DNA of 64,000 nt from Tardiphaga sp051811025 (lineage in GTDB: Bacteria; Pseudomonadota; Alphaproteobacteria; Rhizobiales; Xanthobacteraceae): assembly GCF_051811025.1 (NCBI RefSeq), contig NZ_JBPWQE010000001.1, positions 2,108,001 through 2,172,000 on the forward strand. Direction: 5' to 3'. A program made the position numbers and the translations under genes. The number at the start of each line of letters is the position of its first letter. The stretch's first letter is position 1. The notes under the pieces are model-generated. The model was given only the letters and a program-made list of their open reading frames with translations, made no database searches and was not told where the DNA came from. Positions 49,404 through 58,211 of the stretch are shown in pieces.

Positions 49404-50882
49404 ATGACAGATCTGACGTCGCTGACACTCGCCGAGGCGCGTGACGGCCTTGCGACCAAATCCTTCACGTCAGTTGAACTGACCGATGCGCATCTCAAGG
49501 CGATGGAAGCCGCGCGCGTGCTGAACGCCTATGTGCTGGAGACGCCGGAACAGGCACGCGCCATGGCGCAGGCGGCCGACGCGAAACTCGCCAAGGGCGA
49601 GGGCGGCTGGCTCGGGGGCGTGCCGCTGGGCATCAAGGATCTGTTCGCGACCAAGGACGTGCGCACCACCGCATGTTCGAAGATCCTCGGCAATTTCGTG
49701 CCGTCTTACGAGTCGACCGTGACCGCGCAGCTGTGGCGTGACGGTGCGGTTATGCTCGGCAAGCTCAACAATGACGAATTCGCGATGGGCTCGGCGAACG
49801 AAACCTCGTTCTTTGGTCCGGTGATCAATCCGTGGCGCCGCGAAGGCTCCGACGCCAATCTGGTGCCGGGCGGCTCGTCCGGTGGTTCGGCTTCGGCCGT
49901 TGCCGCAGGTCTTTGCCTTGGCGCCACCGCGACCGACACCGGCGGTTCGATCCGCCAGCCCGCGGCGTTCGCCGGCATCGTCGGCATGAAGCCGACCTAT
50001 GGCCGCTGCTCGCGCTGGGGCACGGTCGCTTTCGCGTCCTCGCTCGACCAGGCCGGCCCGATTGCGCGCACCGTGCGCGATACCGCGATCCTGATGCGCT
50101 CGATGGCCGGCTACGATCCGAAAGACTCGACGTCCGTGGACCGCGACGTGCCTGACTACGAGGCGGCGATCGGCAAGTCCGTGAAGGGCATGAAGATCGG
50201 CATTCCCAAGGAGTATCGCATCGATGGCATGCCGGCCGAGATCGAAAAGCTTTGGTCGGAAGGCGCTGCGCAGCTCAAGGCCGCCGGTGCCGAACTCGTC
50301 GACGTGTCGTTGCCGCACACCAAATACGCGCTGCCGGCCTATTACATCGTGGCGCCCGCCGAAGCCTCGTCGAACCTCGCGCGCTATGACGGCGTGCGCT
50401 ACGGCTTGCGCGTGCCCGGCCGCGGCATCAACGACATGTATGAAAATACCCGCGCTGAAGGCTTTGGTGCGGAAGTGCGCCGCCGCGTCATGATCGGGAC
50501 TTACGTTCTCTCGGCCGGCTATTACGACGCCTATTATCTGCGCGCGCAGAAGGTGCGTACGCTGATCAAGCGCGACTTCGAGGAGTGCTTCGCCAAGGGC
50601 ATTCACGCCATCCTGACGCCGGCGACGCCGTCGGCGGCATTCGGCATCGGCGAAAAGGGCGGCGCCGATCCGATCGAGATGTATCTCAACGACATCTTCA
50701 CTGTGACGGTGAACATGGCCGGCCTGCCGGGCATCGCGGTTCCCGCCGGCAAGGATGCGCAGGGATTGCCGCTCGGATTGCAGCTGATCGGCCGTCCGTT
50801 CGATGAGGAGACGCTGTTCTCGCTCGGCGAAACCATCGAGCAGGCATCGGGGCGTTTCACGCCGCCCAAGTGGTGGGCCTGA
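49404..50882 (+). CDS. gatA: Asp-tRNA(Asn)/Glu-tRNA(Gln) amidotransferase subunit A
   Basis: A 492-residue amidase that frees ammonia from glutamine for transamidation of Glu-tRNA(Gln) or Asp-tRNA(Asn). The Ser-cisSer-Lys triad is visible: Lys in VPLGIKDLFATKD, then NLVPGGSSGGSASAVAAG and ATDTGGSIRQPAAFAG. It is full length. gatB is not next to it: a histidine kinase gene and a patatin gene lie between. Confidence 0.97.
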   Translation: MTDLTSLTLAEARDGLATKSFTSVELTDAHLKAMEAARVLNAYVLETPEQARAMAQAADAKLAKGEGGWLGGVPLGIKDLFATKDVRTTACSKILGNFVPSYESTVTAQLWRDGAVMLGKLNNDEFAMGSANETSFFGPVINPWRREGSDANLVPGGSSGGSASAVAAGLCLGATATDTGGSIRQPAAFAGIVGMKPTYGRCSRWGTVAFASSLDQAGPIARTVRDTAILMRSMAGYDPKDSTSVDRDVPDYEAAIGKSVKGMKIGIPKEYRIDGMPAEIEKLWSEGAAQLKAAGAELVDVSLPHTKYALPAYYIVAPAEASSNLARYDGVRYGLRVPGRGINDMYENTRAEGFGAEVRRRVMIGTYVLSAGYYDAYYLRAQKVRTLIKRDFEECFAKGIHAILTPATPSAAFGIGEKGGADPIEMYLNDIFTVTVNMAGLPGIAVPAGKDAQGLPLGLQLIGRPFDEETLFSLGETIEQASGRFTPPKWWA

Positions 50883-51029
50883 CATCATCTGCCTGGAGCT
50901 CTTGTGTGGCGCGTTTTCTTTACGCGAACCAGCAGCCACCTCGCTTGAGAACGCTTTAGGGTGTTGCGCGTTTGACGTTGCGTTTTGCGGTGCACTTGGT
51001 CATGGTTTGTCCATGAGCATGGACCGTGC

Positions 51030-52127
51030 ATGAGCACCGACGACGGGCTTCCGCCTTCCCAACAGGTCGACCAGATTCTGGGTTCCCCGAAGCTTGCAAA
51101 GGCGATCGAGAACGATCGCTACAAGCATCTGCTGGATCATGTTCCCGTTGCGCTCGCCATCTCGCGCGGCTTGGGCAGCGAACAGCAGGTTGTCTACATC
51201 AACAGGGCCTTCGAGCAACTGATGGCAATGGCGCCGGCCGATGTCGAAGGCCAGAGCTGGACCTGCCTCGACGGCTTTCTCAACGAAGACAATCAGAGCC
51301 AGACACTCGGCGAGGCGATCCGCGACGGCGAGGATTTCATCGGCGTGTTCCGGCCGTCGCTACCGCTGGAACGGCTGGTGATCGTGCAAGCCTATGCCTC
51401 GGTGATCGAGAGCGACGACGGCATCGAGAATTTCCGGATAGCTGCTCTTGTCGATGTCGGCGGCCGCGAGCGTGCGCAGATCGAGCAATTCGAAAACCAG
51501 ATACGCGACCGCGACATGCTGATGCGCGAGCTGCAGCACCGGGTGAAGAACAATCTGCAGCTCATCACGGCGCTGGTGCGGCTCGAAGCCCGCTCGGCGG
51601 CAGAAGGCGAGGCGGTGGCGCTCGCGCGGCTCGCCAGCCGTATCGATGCGCTGACGGTTTTGTACCGGACGCTGTCCGACGAGAATGCCGCAGCCGATAT
51701 CGATCTCGGACAGTATCTCGCCGATATCGCCAATGCGGTGATGGCTGCCAGCGCGACGGCGGATATCACGCTCGACCTGCAGGTCGGCTATTGCCCGATG
51801 TCGATCAATATCGCGATGCCGGCGGGACTGTTGGTCAACGAGATGCTGACCAACGCGCTGAAATATGCCTTCATCGGCCGTGCCGGCGGTCAGATCAAAC
51901 TGATCTGCAAGCTGGAAGGCGGCCACGTCACGGTGGTTGTCGCCGATGACGGCATCGGCCTTGGTGAAGGCCAGGAGTGGCCGTCGCCGCGCAAGCTTGG
52001 CGCGCTGATCCTGCAGACGCTCAAGGAGAATGCGCCGAACGTGAAGTTCAATGCCGAGAGCATTCGCGGGCAGGGCAGCTGGTTCACGCTGGTATTTGAT
52101 GCCGCACCGGGCAGTCAGCCGAACTGA
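51030..52127 (+). CDS. Sensor histidine kinase, PAS plus HisKA_2/HWE type
   Basis: A 365-residue soluble kinase. A PAS domain occupies about 30-145 (VPVALAISRGLGSEQQVVYINRAFEQL). The phosphorylated His is H170 in LMRELQHRVKNNLQLI, the pattern of HisKA_2 kinases in which the H-box merges with RVKNNL. The ATPase domain has NEMLTNALKYAF, DDGIGL and GSWFTLVF. There is no membrane segment. The related LOV/HWE kinases usually act in general stress response; no response-regulator partner is adjacent. Start at the ATG at 51030 (MSTDDG). Confidence 0.9.
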   Translation: MSTDDGLPPSQQVDQILGSPKLAKAIENDRYKHLLDHVPVALAISRGLGSEQQVVYINRAFEQLMAMAPADVEGQSWTCLDGFLNEDNQSQTLGEAIRDGEDFIGVFRPSLPLERLVIVQAYASVIESDDGIENFRIAALVDVGGRERAQIEQFENQIRDRDMLMRELQHRVKNNLQLITALVRLEARSAAEGEAVALARLASRIDALTVLYRTLSDENAAADIDLGQYLADIANAVMAASATADITLDLQVGYCPMSINIAMPAGLLVNEMLTNALKYAFIGRAGGQIKLICKLEGGHVTVVVADDGIGLGEGQEWPSPRKLGALILQTLKENAPNVKFNAESIRGQGSWFTLVFDAAPGSQPN

Positions 52128-52329
52128 GGATTGGGGCCGCGCCATTTTGGCGCGCACCTTGTTTCACCATTCATTAGCCACGTTGCTGGCGCGATTGGTG
52201 CCGGATCGTCAGTTTGCATCGAATTGCAACGCTTTACGGTAATATCTGATTGAGATTCCGGATTGGGGACCGTCCGGACGCGGTCCGTGCCGTTTGGTGC
52301 GGCCGTCTTGTGGGATCGGTAGAGAAGTG

Positions 52330-53718
52330 ATGAGTGCGTTGCGTTCGATCGGTGTCGTGGTCACGACCTGTGCGCTGCTGCTGGGCTGTACGTCGGTCTA
52401 CAACCTTCCCGCCAACGTGCCGCTGGCCGGCGCCTCCCTCGATCCCAATCTCGACGCCGTTTTCAAGGATGCTGCCGAGCAGGACGACCTGCTGATCGGA
52501 TTTTCGTTCTCCGGCGGCGGCACTCGCGCCGCGGCATTCTCGTTTGGCGTGCTGGAGGAGCTTGGCAGCATCCGCATGCGCGGTGCATCCGACACCATGC
52601 TGGAACGCATCGATTTTCTGTCCGGCGTCTCCGGCGGATCGGTGACCGCCGCCTATTTCGGCCTCAAGAAGCGCGCGGCGCTGTCGGACTTCCGTGAACG
52701 TTTCCTGCTGCAGAATGCCGAGGCCGGACTGACCACACAGTTGTCGCTAGGTACTATCGGCCGTGCCTTGGGCGGCGGCATCAATGACTCCAAGGGCTTC
52801 ACCAGTTGGCTCGACGCCAACCTGTTCCAAAATGCGACTTTTGGCAGCCTGCGAAATAGCGGTTCGCCACGGGTCTGGATCAACGCCTCGGATATCTATA
52901 ACCGCGTGCCGTTCGTGTTCGACAACACGGCCTTCGCCGCGATCTGCAGCGATCTCAGCAAGTATCCGCTGTCGGGCGCCGTGGCTGCGTCGGCCGCGGT
53001 GCCGCTCGCCTTTGCGCCGGCCGTGGTGCAGGCCTTCCCCGGCACATGCAACGAGCCGCTGCCGGCTTGGGTCGCGCGCGCAGCCGCGAACCGCAATGCG
53101 TCGCCGATGTTGAGTGCCTATTCCAAGGCAGTGATGCGTTACCGCGACGGCGCGGTGCCTTACATCAAGCTGATGGATGGCGGCCTGGTCGACAATTACG
53201 GCGTCTCTGCGCTGACCATCGTGCGCGAATCCTCCGAGACACCCTATGGCCCGATGACACCGCAGCAGGCGGTCCGGCTGCGCCGCGGGATATTTATGGT
53301 GGTGGATTCCAAAGTCGGTCTCTCCGGCAACTGGATCAATACGGTGGAAGGGCCTGAAGGCGTCGATCTGATCAAGGCTGCGGTGGACACCACTATGGAT
53401 GCGAGCATCGGCTCCAGCTACACCGCATTCGACCGAACCATGAAGGACTGGCAATCGTCGCTGATCAAGTGGCGCTGCGGTCTGTCGGCGGCAGAGCGTG
53501 CCCGTTATGGCGCGCGGCCCGGCTGGCGCTGCACCGATCTGCAGCTCTTCGTCGGCCGGCTCGGCTTCGATCAGCTAGATCCGGCGCGTGCCGCAGTGCT
53601 CGAAGCCGTTCCGACGCGTTTCCAGCTGCCGCAGGGGCAGGTCGATGACTTGATCCTCGCCGGTCGCGAGACCTTGCGTGCCAGCTCCGTGTTCAGGGCC
53701 TTCGCTTCGGGCATCTGA
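52330..53718 (+). CDS. Patatin-like phospholipase, predicted lipoprotein
   Basis: A 462-residue protein. The signal peptide ends in a lipobox LLLGC (C20), so it is predicted to be lipidated. The patatin core has the oxyanion motif SGGGTRAAAFSFG, the nucleophile GVSGGS (GxSxG) and the second catalytic residue in MDGGLVDNYG (DGG). These give a Ser-Asp dyad. The C-terminal 150 residues are helical. The substrate would be membrane phospholipid. It lies between gatA and gatB without obvious link. The ATG at 52330 follows GTAGAGAAGTG. Confidence 0.88.
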   Translation: MSALRSIGVVVTTCALLLGCTSVYNLPANVPLAGASLDPNLDAVFKDAAEQDDLLIGFSFSGGGTRAAAFSFGVLEELGSIRMRGASDTMLERIDFLSGVSGGSVTAAYFGLKKRAALSDFRERFLLQNAEAGLTTQLSLGTIGRALGGGINDSKGFTSWLDANLFQNATFGSLRNSGSPRVWINASDIYNRVPFVFDNTAFAAICSDLSKYPLSGAVAASAAVPLAFAPAVVQAFPGTCNEPLPAWVARAAANRNASPMLSAYSKAVMRYRDGAVPYIKLMDGGLVDNYGVSALTIVRESSETPYGPMTPQQAVRLRRGIFMVVDSKVGLSGNWINTVEGPEGVDLIKAAVDTTMDASIGSSYTAFDRTMKDWQSSLIKWRCGLSAAERARYGARPGWRCTDLQLFVGRLGFDQLDPARAAVLEAVPTRFQLPQGQVDDLILAGRETLRASSVFRAFASGI

Positions 53719-53805
53719 TCGGATAGGGGCAAATGCCCTGGAAGCGACGCTGGAAAGCCTCACTGGGGGTTTTCCCGCGCCCGCGGTCGCGGTAGAAACC
53801 GCTCC

Positions 53806-55290
53806 ATGAACGCACCTGTCAAACCTTCGAAGCTCATCAAGGGCGCCACCGGCGACTGGGAAATGGTCATCGGTCTGGAGATCCACGCCCAGGTCAATTC
53901 TCACGCCAAGCTGTTCTCCGGTTCGTCCACGGAGTTCGGTGGCGCGCCAAACAGCCATGTGTCCCTCGTCGATGCGGCGATGCCGGGCATGCTGCCGGTC
54001 ATCAACGAGGAATGCGTGAAGCAGGCCGTCCGCACCGGGCTCGGCCTGAAAGCGCAGATCAACCGGCGCTCGACCTTCGACCGCAAGAACTACTTCTATC
54101 CGGACCTGCCGCAGGGCTACCAGATCAGCCAGTACAAGTCGCCGATCGTCGGCGAGGGCGAGGTCACGATCGAACTGTCCGACGGGGAGACCATTACCGT
54201 CGGCATCGAGCGCCTGCATCTCGAACAGGATGCCGGCAAGCTGGTGCATGACCGCAATCCGTCGAGCACCTCGGTCGATCTCAACCGTTCCGGCGTCGCG
54301 CTGATGGAGATCGTCTCCAAGCCGGACATGCGTTCATCCGAGCAGGCGCAGGCCTATGTGTCGAAGCTGCGCACCATCCTGCGCTATCTCGGCACCTGCG
54401 ACGGCGACATGGAGAAGGGCAACCTGCGCGCCGACTGCAACGTCTCGGTCCGCAAGCCCGGTGATGCGCTTGGCACCCGCTGCGAGATCAAGAACGTCAA
54501 TTCGATCCGCTTCATCGGCCAAGCCATCGACTATGAAGCCCGGCGCCAGATCGGAATCCTCGAGGATGGCGGGGTGATCGATCAGGAGACGCGGCTCTAC
54601 GATCCCAACAAGGGTGAGACCCGGTCGATGCGCTCCAAGGAAGAGGCGCATGACTACCGCTATTTCCCGGATCCCGACCTGCTGCCGCTGGAATTCAGCG
54701 AAGAGTATGTCGCCGCGCTGAAGGCCGAACTGCCGGAACTGCCGGACGAGAAGAAGGCGCGTTTCATCAGCGCGTTCGGCCTGTCGCCCTATGATGCCAG
54801 CGTGCTCGTCACTGAGCGCGAGAGCGCTGAGTTCTTCGAGACGACGCTCGCCGGGCTTGCCGACAAGGCGCGCGACGGCAAGCTCGCCGCCAACTGGGTG
54901 ATCAATGAGCTGTTCGGGCGCCTCAACAAGGAAGGCCAGGACATCTCGTCGTCACCGGTGTCGGCGGCGCAGATGGCCGCCATCGTCGACCTGATCGGCG
55001 CAGGCGTGATCTCCGGCAAGATCGCCAAGGATCTGTTCGAGATCGTCTGGACGGAAGGCGGTGATCCGCGCGCGCTCGTCGAAGAGCGCGGCATGAAGCA
55101 GGTGACGGACACTGGCGCCATCGAGAAGGTGGTCGACGACATCATCGCAGCCAATCCGGACAAGGTCACGCAGGCGCAGGCGAAGCCTGCGCTGATGGGC
55201 TGGTTCGTCGGCCAGGTGATGAAGTCCTCGGGCGGTAAAGCCAATCCGCAGGTCGTCAACGACCTCCTCAAGAGCAAGCTCGGCATCTGA
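53806..55290 (+). CDS. gatB: Asp-tRNA(Asn)/Glu-tRNA(Gln) amidotransferase subunit B
   Basis: A 494-residue subunit with the kinase-like and tRNA-binding parts of the amidotransferase. Conserved start VIGLEIHAQVNSHAKLFSGS, then DRKNYFYPDLPQGYQISQY, the RLHLEQDAGKLVHD box, GTRCEIKNVNSIRFI and the YqeY-like tail ending GKANPQVVNDLLKSKL. It has its own upstream gap of about 87 bases after the patatin gene and a strong terminator behind. Confidence 0.97.
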   Translation: MNAPVKPSKLIKGATGDWEMVIGLEIHAQVNSHAKLFSGSSTEFGGAPNSHVSLVDAAMPGMLPVINEECVKQAVRTGLGLKAQINRRSTFDRKNYFYPDLPQGYQISQYKSPIVGEGEVTIELSDGETITVGIERLHLEQDAGKLVHDRNPSSTSVDLNRSGVALMEIVSKPDMRSSEQAQAYVSKLRTILRYLGTCDGDMEKGNLRADCNVSVRKPGDALGTRCEIKNVNSIRFIGQAIDYEARRQIGILEDGGVIDQETRLYDPNKGETRSMRSKEEAHDYRYFPDPDLLPLEFSEEYVAALKAELPELPDEKKARFISAFGLSPYDASVLVTERESAEFFETTLAGLADKARDGKLAANWVINELFGRLNKEGQDISSSPVSAAQMAAIVDLIGAGVISGKIAKDLFEIVWTEGGDPRALVEERGMKQVTDTGAIEKVVDDIIAANPDKVTQAQAKPALMGWFVGQVMKSSGGKANPQVVNDLLKSKLGI

Positions 55291-55309
55291 CGATCGCTAT
55301 TCGATCACG

Positions 55310-55344
55310 ACGGCGCCGCCTCGCGCGGCGCCGTTTTCGTTTTG
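55310..55344 (+). terminator. Rho-independent terminator after gatB
   Basis: A ten-pair perfect stem ACGGCGCCGC / GCGGCGCCGT with a five-base loop, followed by TTTTCGTTTT. It is 19 bases past the gatB stop. Confidence 0.9.
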
Positions 55345-55852
55345 GTGGACCTCGCTGGCGCGTCGTAACCTGCGCGATGAACGGTCGCGCGCGCGGAATC
55401 AGATCGCGAATCGGCGTGGTGTCAGCCGACAAAAAGTGCGGTTGTGGCCAGCACCGATAAGTCGCGAACGCGTTTTCTGAAAAAATATTTTCATTGCCAA
55501 AAATACCGACTCAGAGTCCCTCGCGCCCGTTTTCAGCGCCCGACTCACGCGTGGGAGCGGCAAAAGTTTGTGTAGTTGTTTGATAGTACGAATTGCGGGC
55601 GCCCGGAAAAAATAAGTACTTTCTGCAATCTTGACATTTGTGGACGCAGCGTTTCCGGGCGTTTCTCGCGTCGCCTCGCGTGCCGGATTTCAAGTTGTGA
55701 CTGGGCCCGTGGGGGAAGTGGCGCGTTGCGCTCATCAACACTTCCTTAAGCGGGAGACTGTTCTTTTGAAATCGTTGGTGTATTCGGGATGAAGTGCATT
55801 TCGATTCCCGAGTGCACGCAGCGATCAAGTCATCTCTTTATTGGAGGGCAAC
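55345..55852. other. Gene-free stretch of 508 bases
   Basis: No convincing gene on either strand. It contains an A/T-rich patch around 55480-55505 (AAAAAATATTTTCATTGCC), unusual against the GC-rich background, and another at 55590-55630. A minus-strand open frame at 55511-55828 has poor codon use. The last part carries the leader of the small basic peptide gene, with TTGGAGGGCAAC just before the start. A promoter or small RNA could be here. Confidence 0.5.
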
Positions 55853-55963
55853 ATGGCCAAGAAAGCTACGAAGAAGGCAGTCAAGAAGACCGTCAAGAAG
55901 GCAGCGAAGAGCGCTGTGAAGAAGACCGCGAAGAAGACCAAGAAGGTCGCCAAGAAGAAGTAA
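55853..55963 (+). CDS. 36-residue Lys/Ala-rich histone-H1-like peptide
   Basis: A short frame with a very strong ribosome site (TTGGAGGGCAAC) that encodes MAKKATKKAVKKTVKK and continues in the same style to VAKKK. About half the residues are Lys and nearly all the rest Ala, Val or Thr, in a KKxxKK rhythm with one Ser. There is no signal. Such tails bind DNA or RNA in histone-H1-like and AlgP-like proteins, and the C-terminal tail of TopA in this window has the same composition. A stand-alone peptide of this size is unusual. Role unknown. Confidence 0.7.
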   Translation: MAKKATKKAVKKTVKKAAKSAVKKTAKKTKKVAKKK

Positions 55964-56371
55964 CTTCTTCTGCGATCCTGCCGGCGGCAACGCCGGCGAC
56001 GTCACAAGGGCCTCGGCGACGATTTGCTTCTCGAAGCGGATGTTGAGCGCAGCCCTGGTTGACGAAAGAGGGTGTCGGCGAGACATCAGGTCAAACGGCT
56101 GGATCGTGACCCGGGCAGAGCTTGCTCTTCCCGAGAACCGGTCCGGCAAAGAAGCCGGTCATTCCGTGATTGGCGTTCTTTATTCGGTGCGGATCATTGG
56201 TCCGCAATTTCATCGGTGGCTTCGGCCACATGAGATTTGATCCTGACGTGTTGCCGACGCCCTCGTTTTGCCGGTGCGGTTCATCCCCGGCGCCTGAATT
56301 CCCTAATCCCGAAAATCTTTCGTTTGCTCAAGGTGATAATGGTGCGCCGGCTCTTCTGCTAGAGTGTGCCG
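55964..56371. other. Gene-free stretch of about 400 bases
   Basis: No supported gene. Soon after the basic peptide gene is a hairpin GCCGGCG-GCAA-CGCCGGC (about 55980-55997) without a T-run. A further imperfect hairpin ACCGGTCCGGCAAAGAAGCC-GGT is near 56138-56160. Otherwise nothing recognisable. Confidence 0.45.
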
Positions 56372-56989
56372 ATGCTGCTGTTTCGCCCTTTTGAACCCCG
56401 CGACCTTGCGGCGCTCTATGCGATATCGCTCGCTACCGGCCACGCAGGTGGTGACGCGTCCCATCTCTACGAGGACGGCCAGCTCGTCGGCCACATCTAC
56501 TCAGCCCCGTACGCCTCGCTCCAGCCGGATCTTGCTTTTGTCGTGGAGGACGACGACGGCGTTGGTGGTTTTGTGGTCGGCACGATCGATACGGTGATCT
56601 GGGAAAGCCGGCTTGAGCAGGTTTGGTGGCCAGGTCTGCGCCGACGATACGCCTATCCCAGCAGCGCGCCGGAAGGCTGGACGATCGATGAGCGGCGTCA
56701 TGCTATGATCCATCATCCGGAGCACGCGCCAGCTGATGTTGTGCGCGACTATCCAGCGCATGTTCATCTCAACCTTCTGCCACGACTGCGGCGCCGGGGT
56801 GTGGGCGTCAGGTTGCTTGCCGTGTGGCTGGAGCTCGCGAGCACGCGGGATGCCAAGGGCATTCACGTGGGGGTCAATCACGCGAATGCGGCAGCGCTGA
56901 TATTTTGGAAGCGACAAGGATTCCTTCCATTAGCCACAGCGAGCGAGACGTCACGCACCATCTGGATGGGGCGCCGCATCACTGGCTAG
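56372..56989 (+). CDS. GNAT family N-acetyltransferase
   Basis: About 205 residues. It starts LLFRPFEPRDLAALYAISLATG. The acetyl-CoA-binding helix is HLNLLPRLRRRGVGVRLLAVWL (RRRGVG loop), followed by GIHVGVNHANAAALIFWKRQGF, typical of the group related to the acetyltransferase-like domain of bacterial O-GlcNAcase homologues. Inserted between is a Trp-rich part (VWWPGLRRRYAYP). An upstream GTG at 56366 would add two residues. Target unknown. Confidence 0.9.
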   Translation: MLLFRPFEPRDLAALYAISLATGHAGGDASHLYEDGQLVGHIYSAPYASLQPDLAFVVEDDDGVGGFVVGTIDTVIWESRLEQVWWPGLRRRYAYPSSAPEGWTIDERRHAMIHHPEHAPADVVRDYPAHVHLNLLPRLRRRGVGVRLLAVWLELASTRDAKGIHVGVNHANAAALIFWKRQGFLPLATASETSRTIWMGRRITG

Positions 56990-57231
56990 CGGCCATTATT
57001 GGCTGGGGCAGGTGCCTGCCTGTTCGCAGCCCTTAACGTCCATCGTCATCGACGCTGCTGCGATGGTTACGGCATCACCAAGCGGCAGGGTAAACCGAAT
57101 TCCGCGAAAATGCAGAAAACCCGCATAAATACTGGGTTTCTGGCCGCGGACGGGCCGATTCAGACTTCGGCTCTTCAGATTTCGTTCATCCCGATACTTA
57201 AACTGCTCTTCAAATTTGATCGGTCATATTG

Positions 57232-57263
57232 ATCCCAACAAGCCGGCAAACGGCGGTTGGGAT
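57232..57263. other. Strong hairpin upstream of the SEL1-like gene
   Basis: The stem ATCCCAAC / GTTGGGAT encloses a second stem GCCG-GCAAA-CGGC. No T-run follows. It is 67 bases before the start codon and could be a structured leader or an operator. The rest of the 340-base gap before it shows nothing. Confidence 0.45.
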
Positions 57264-57329
57264 TGCATCAAATCACGGACGGGAGCCGCGCTCGGTTGGG
57301 GGCGGCAAAAGCAAAAAAAGGAATGACCG

Positions 57330-57599
57330 ATGTTTCAGGGACAGATCGATTTTGAAGCTGCGATGCCGATCGCAGAGACCGCCATCCAGGACGTGCTGTT
57401 CGAGCGCGGTCTGTACTGGGCCTCGGGCCGCTCGGGGATCGTGGACCTCGTCGCCGCGCACAAGTGGTTCAACCTCGCTGCCCTCAAGGGCCGGGTCGAT
57501 GCCATTCCGATGCGCCGCGAAGTGGCCGAGATGATGTCGGATGTCGAGATCGCTGCCGCGCAGCGTGATGCCCGCGCCTGGCTGTCGACGATCCACTAA
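57330..57599 (+). CDS. SEL1-like repeat protein
   Basis: An 89-residue soluble helical protein. The centre, LFERGLYWASGRSGIVDLVAAHKWFNLAALKGRVDAI, is one SEL1-like repeat (A/G-x-WF-x-x-A-A pattern), and the C-terminal REVAEMMSDVEIAAAQRDARAWL is the usual cap in short alphaproteobacterial SEL1 proteins. It would mediate protein contacts; partner unknown. Good ribosome site AAAAGGAATGACC. Confidence 0.8.
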   Translation: MFQGQIDFEAAMPIAETAIQDVLFERGLYWASGRSGIVDLVAAHKWFNLAALKGRVDAIPMRREVAEMMSDVEIAAAQRDARAWLSTIH

Positions 57600-57664
57600 T
57601 CCGACTGCGCGTTTTCGCGGTGGTTCGGCAGGCGCGATGCCCGCCGGGGAAGCGCGATGAGCCG

Positions 57665-58057
57665 CTACTTCTTGACGATGGTGAAGATGCCGTCGGTTTC
57701 CGGCTCCGCCACATAGCGGTTGTCCGGCGTCGAGAAGCGGATGCGCAGTTTGCGGGTCGCGTCGGCAAAGCCGATCGTCCATCCTTCATAGAGCCGCCAC
57801 GCCGCGATTTCGTCCATGAGGGGGAATGTCTTGGCGCAGTCCTTGGCGACGTCGATCTGTGAGCCGCCGATGGTGCTTTCGCTCTTCAAAACGACGCGGC
57901 AGCGTTTCCTGCCCTTGACGTCCTGCAGCTCCCAGGCTCCGTAGATATCCTTGAGCATCGCCGGATCGGCCTCCTTGAGGTCCATCAGCTTGAGGGTCTG
58001 CCCCGATGCGGCAGATGAGATCGTCATCCCGGCGGCAATCACGGCGGCCCATTTCAT
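57665..58057 (-). CDS. AprI/Inh-type metalloprotease inhibitor, exported
   Basis: A 130-residue secreted protein. Signal peptide MKWAAVIAAGMTISSAAS is followed by the eight-stranded barrel typical of the Inh family: YGAWELQDVKGRKRCRVVL, DVAKDCAKTFPLMDEIAAW and EGWTIGFADATRKLRIRF, ending EPETDGIFTI. Two cysteines (RKRCRV and AKDCAK) give the conserved disulfide. Known members inhibit serralysin-type zinc proteases in the periplasm. No such protease or type I secretion system is in this window. ATG at 58057 chosen as start of the signal peptide. Confidence 0.8.
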   Translation of the reverse strand: MKWAAVIAAGMTISSAASGQTLKLMDLKEADPAMLKDIYGAWELQDVKGRKRCRVVLKSESTIGGSQIDVAKDCAKTFPLMDEIAAWRLYEGWTIGFADATRKLRIRFSTPDNRYVAEPETDGIFTIVKK

Positions 58058-58211
58058 ATCGCGCACTCCCTCGCATGTTTCCAAATGTACCGTAGCCACG
58101 TCACGGCCTTGTTACGAGTATCGCGGTTGTAACCGGCATGTGCGTCCCAATGTCTGTCTCGTCGCTTGCACAGCGGGGCCGATAGGCCGCGCGACAAAAA
58201 AGGACAATGCC

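Noticed and set aside
49470..50939. 489-codon open frame on the minus strand
   Set aside because: Antisense to gatA, with shadow composition.
55511..55828. 105-codon minus-strand frame in a gene-free stretch
   Set aside because: Codon use lacks the genome's third-position G/C bias, and there is no ribosome site.
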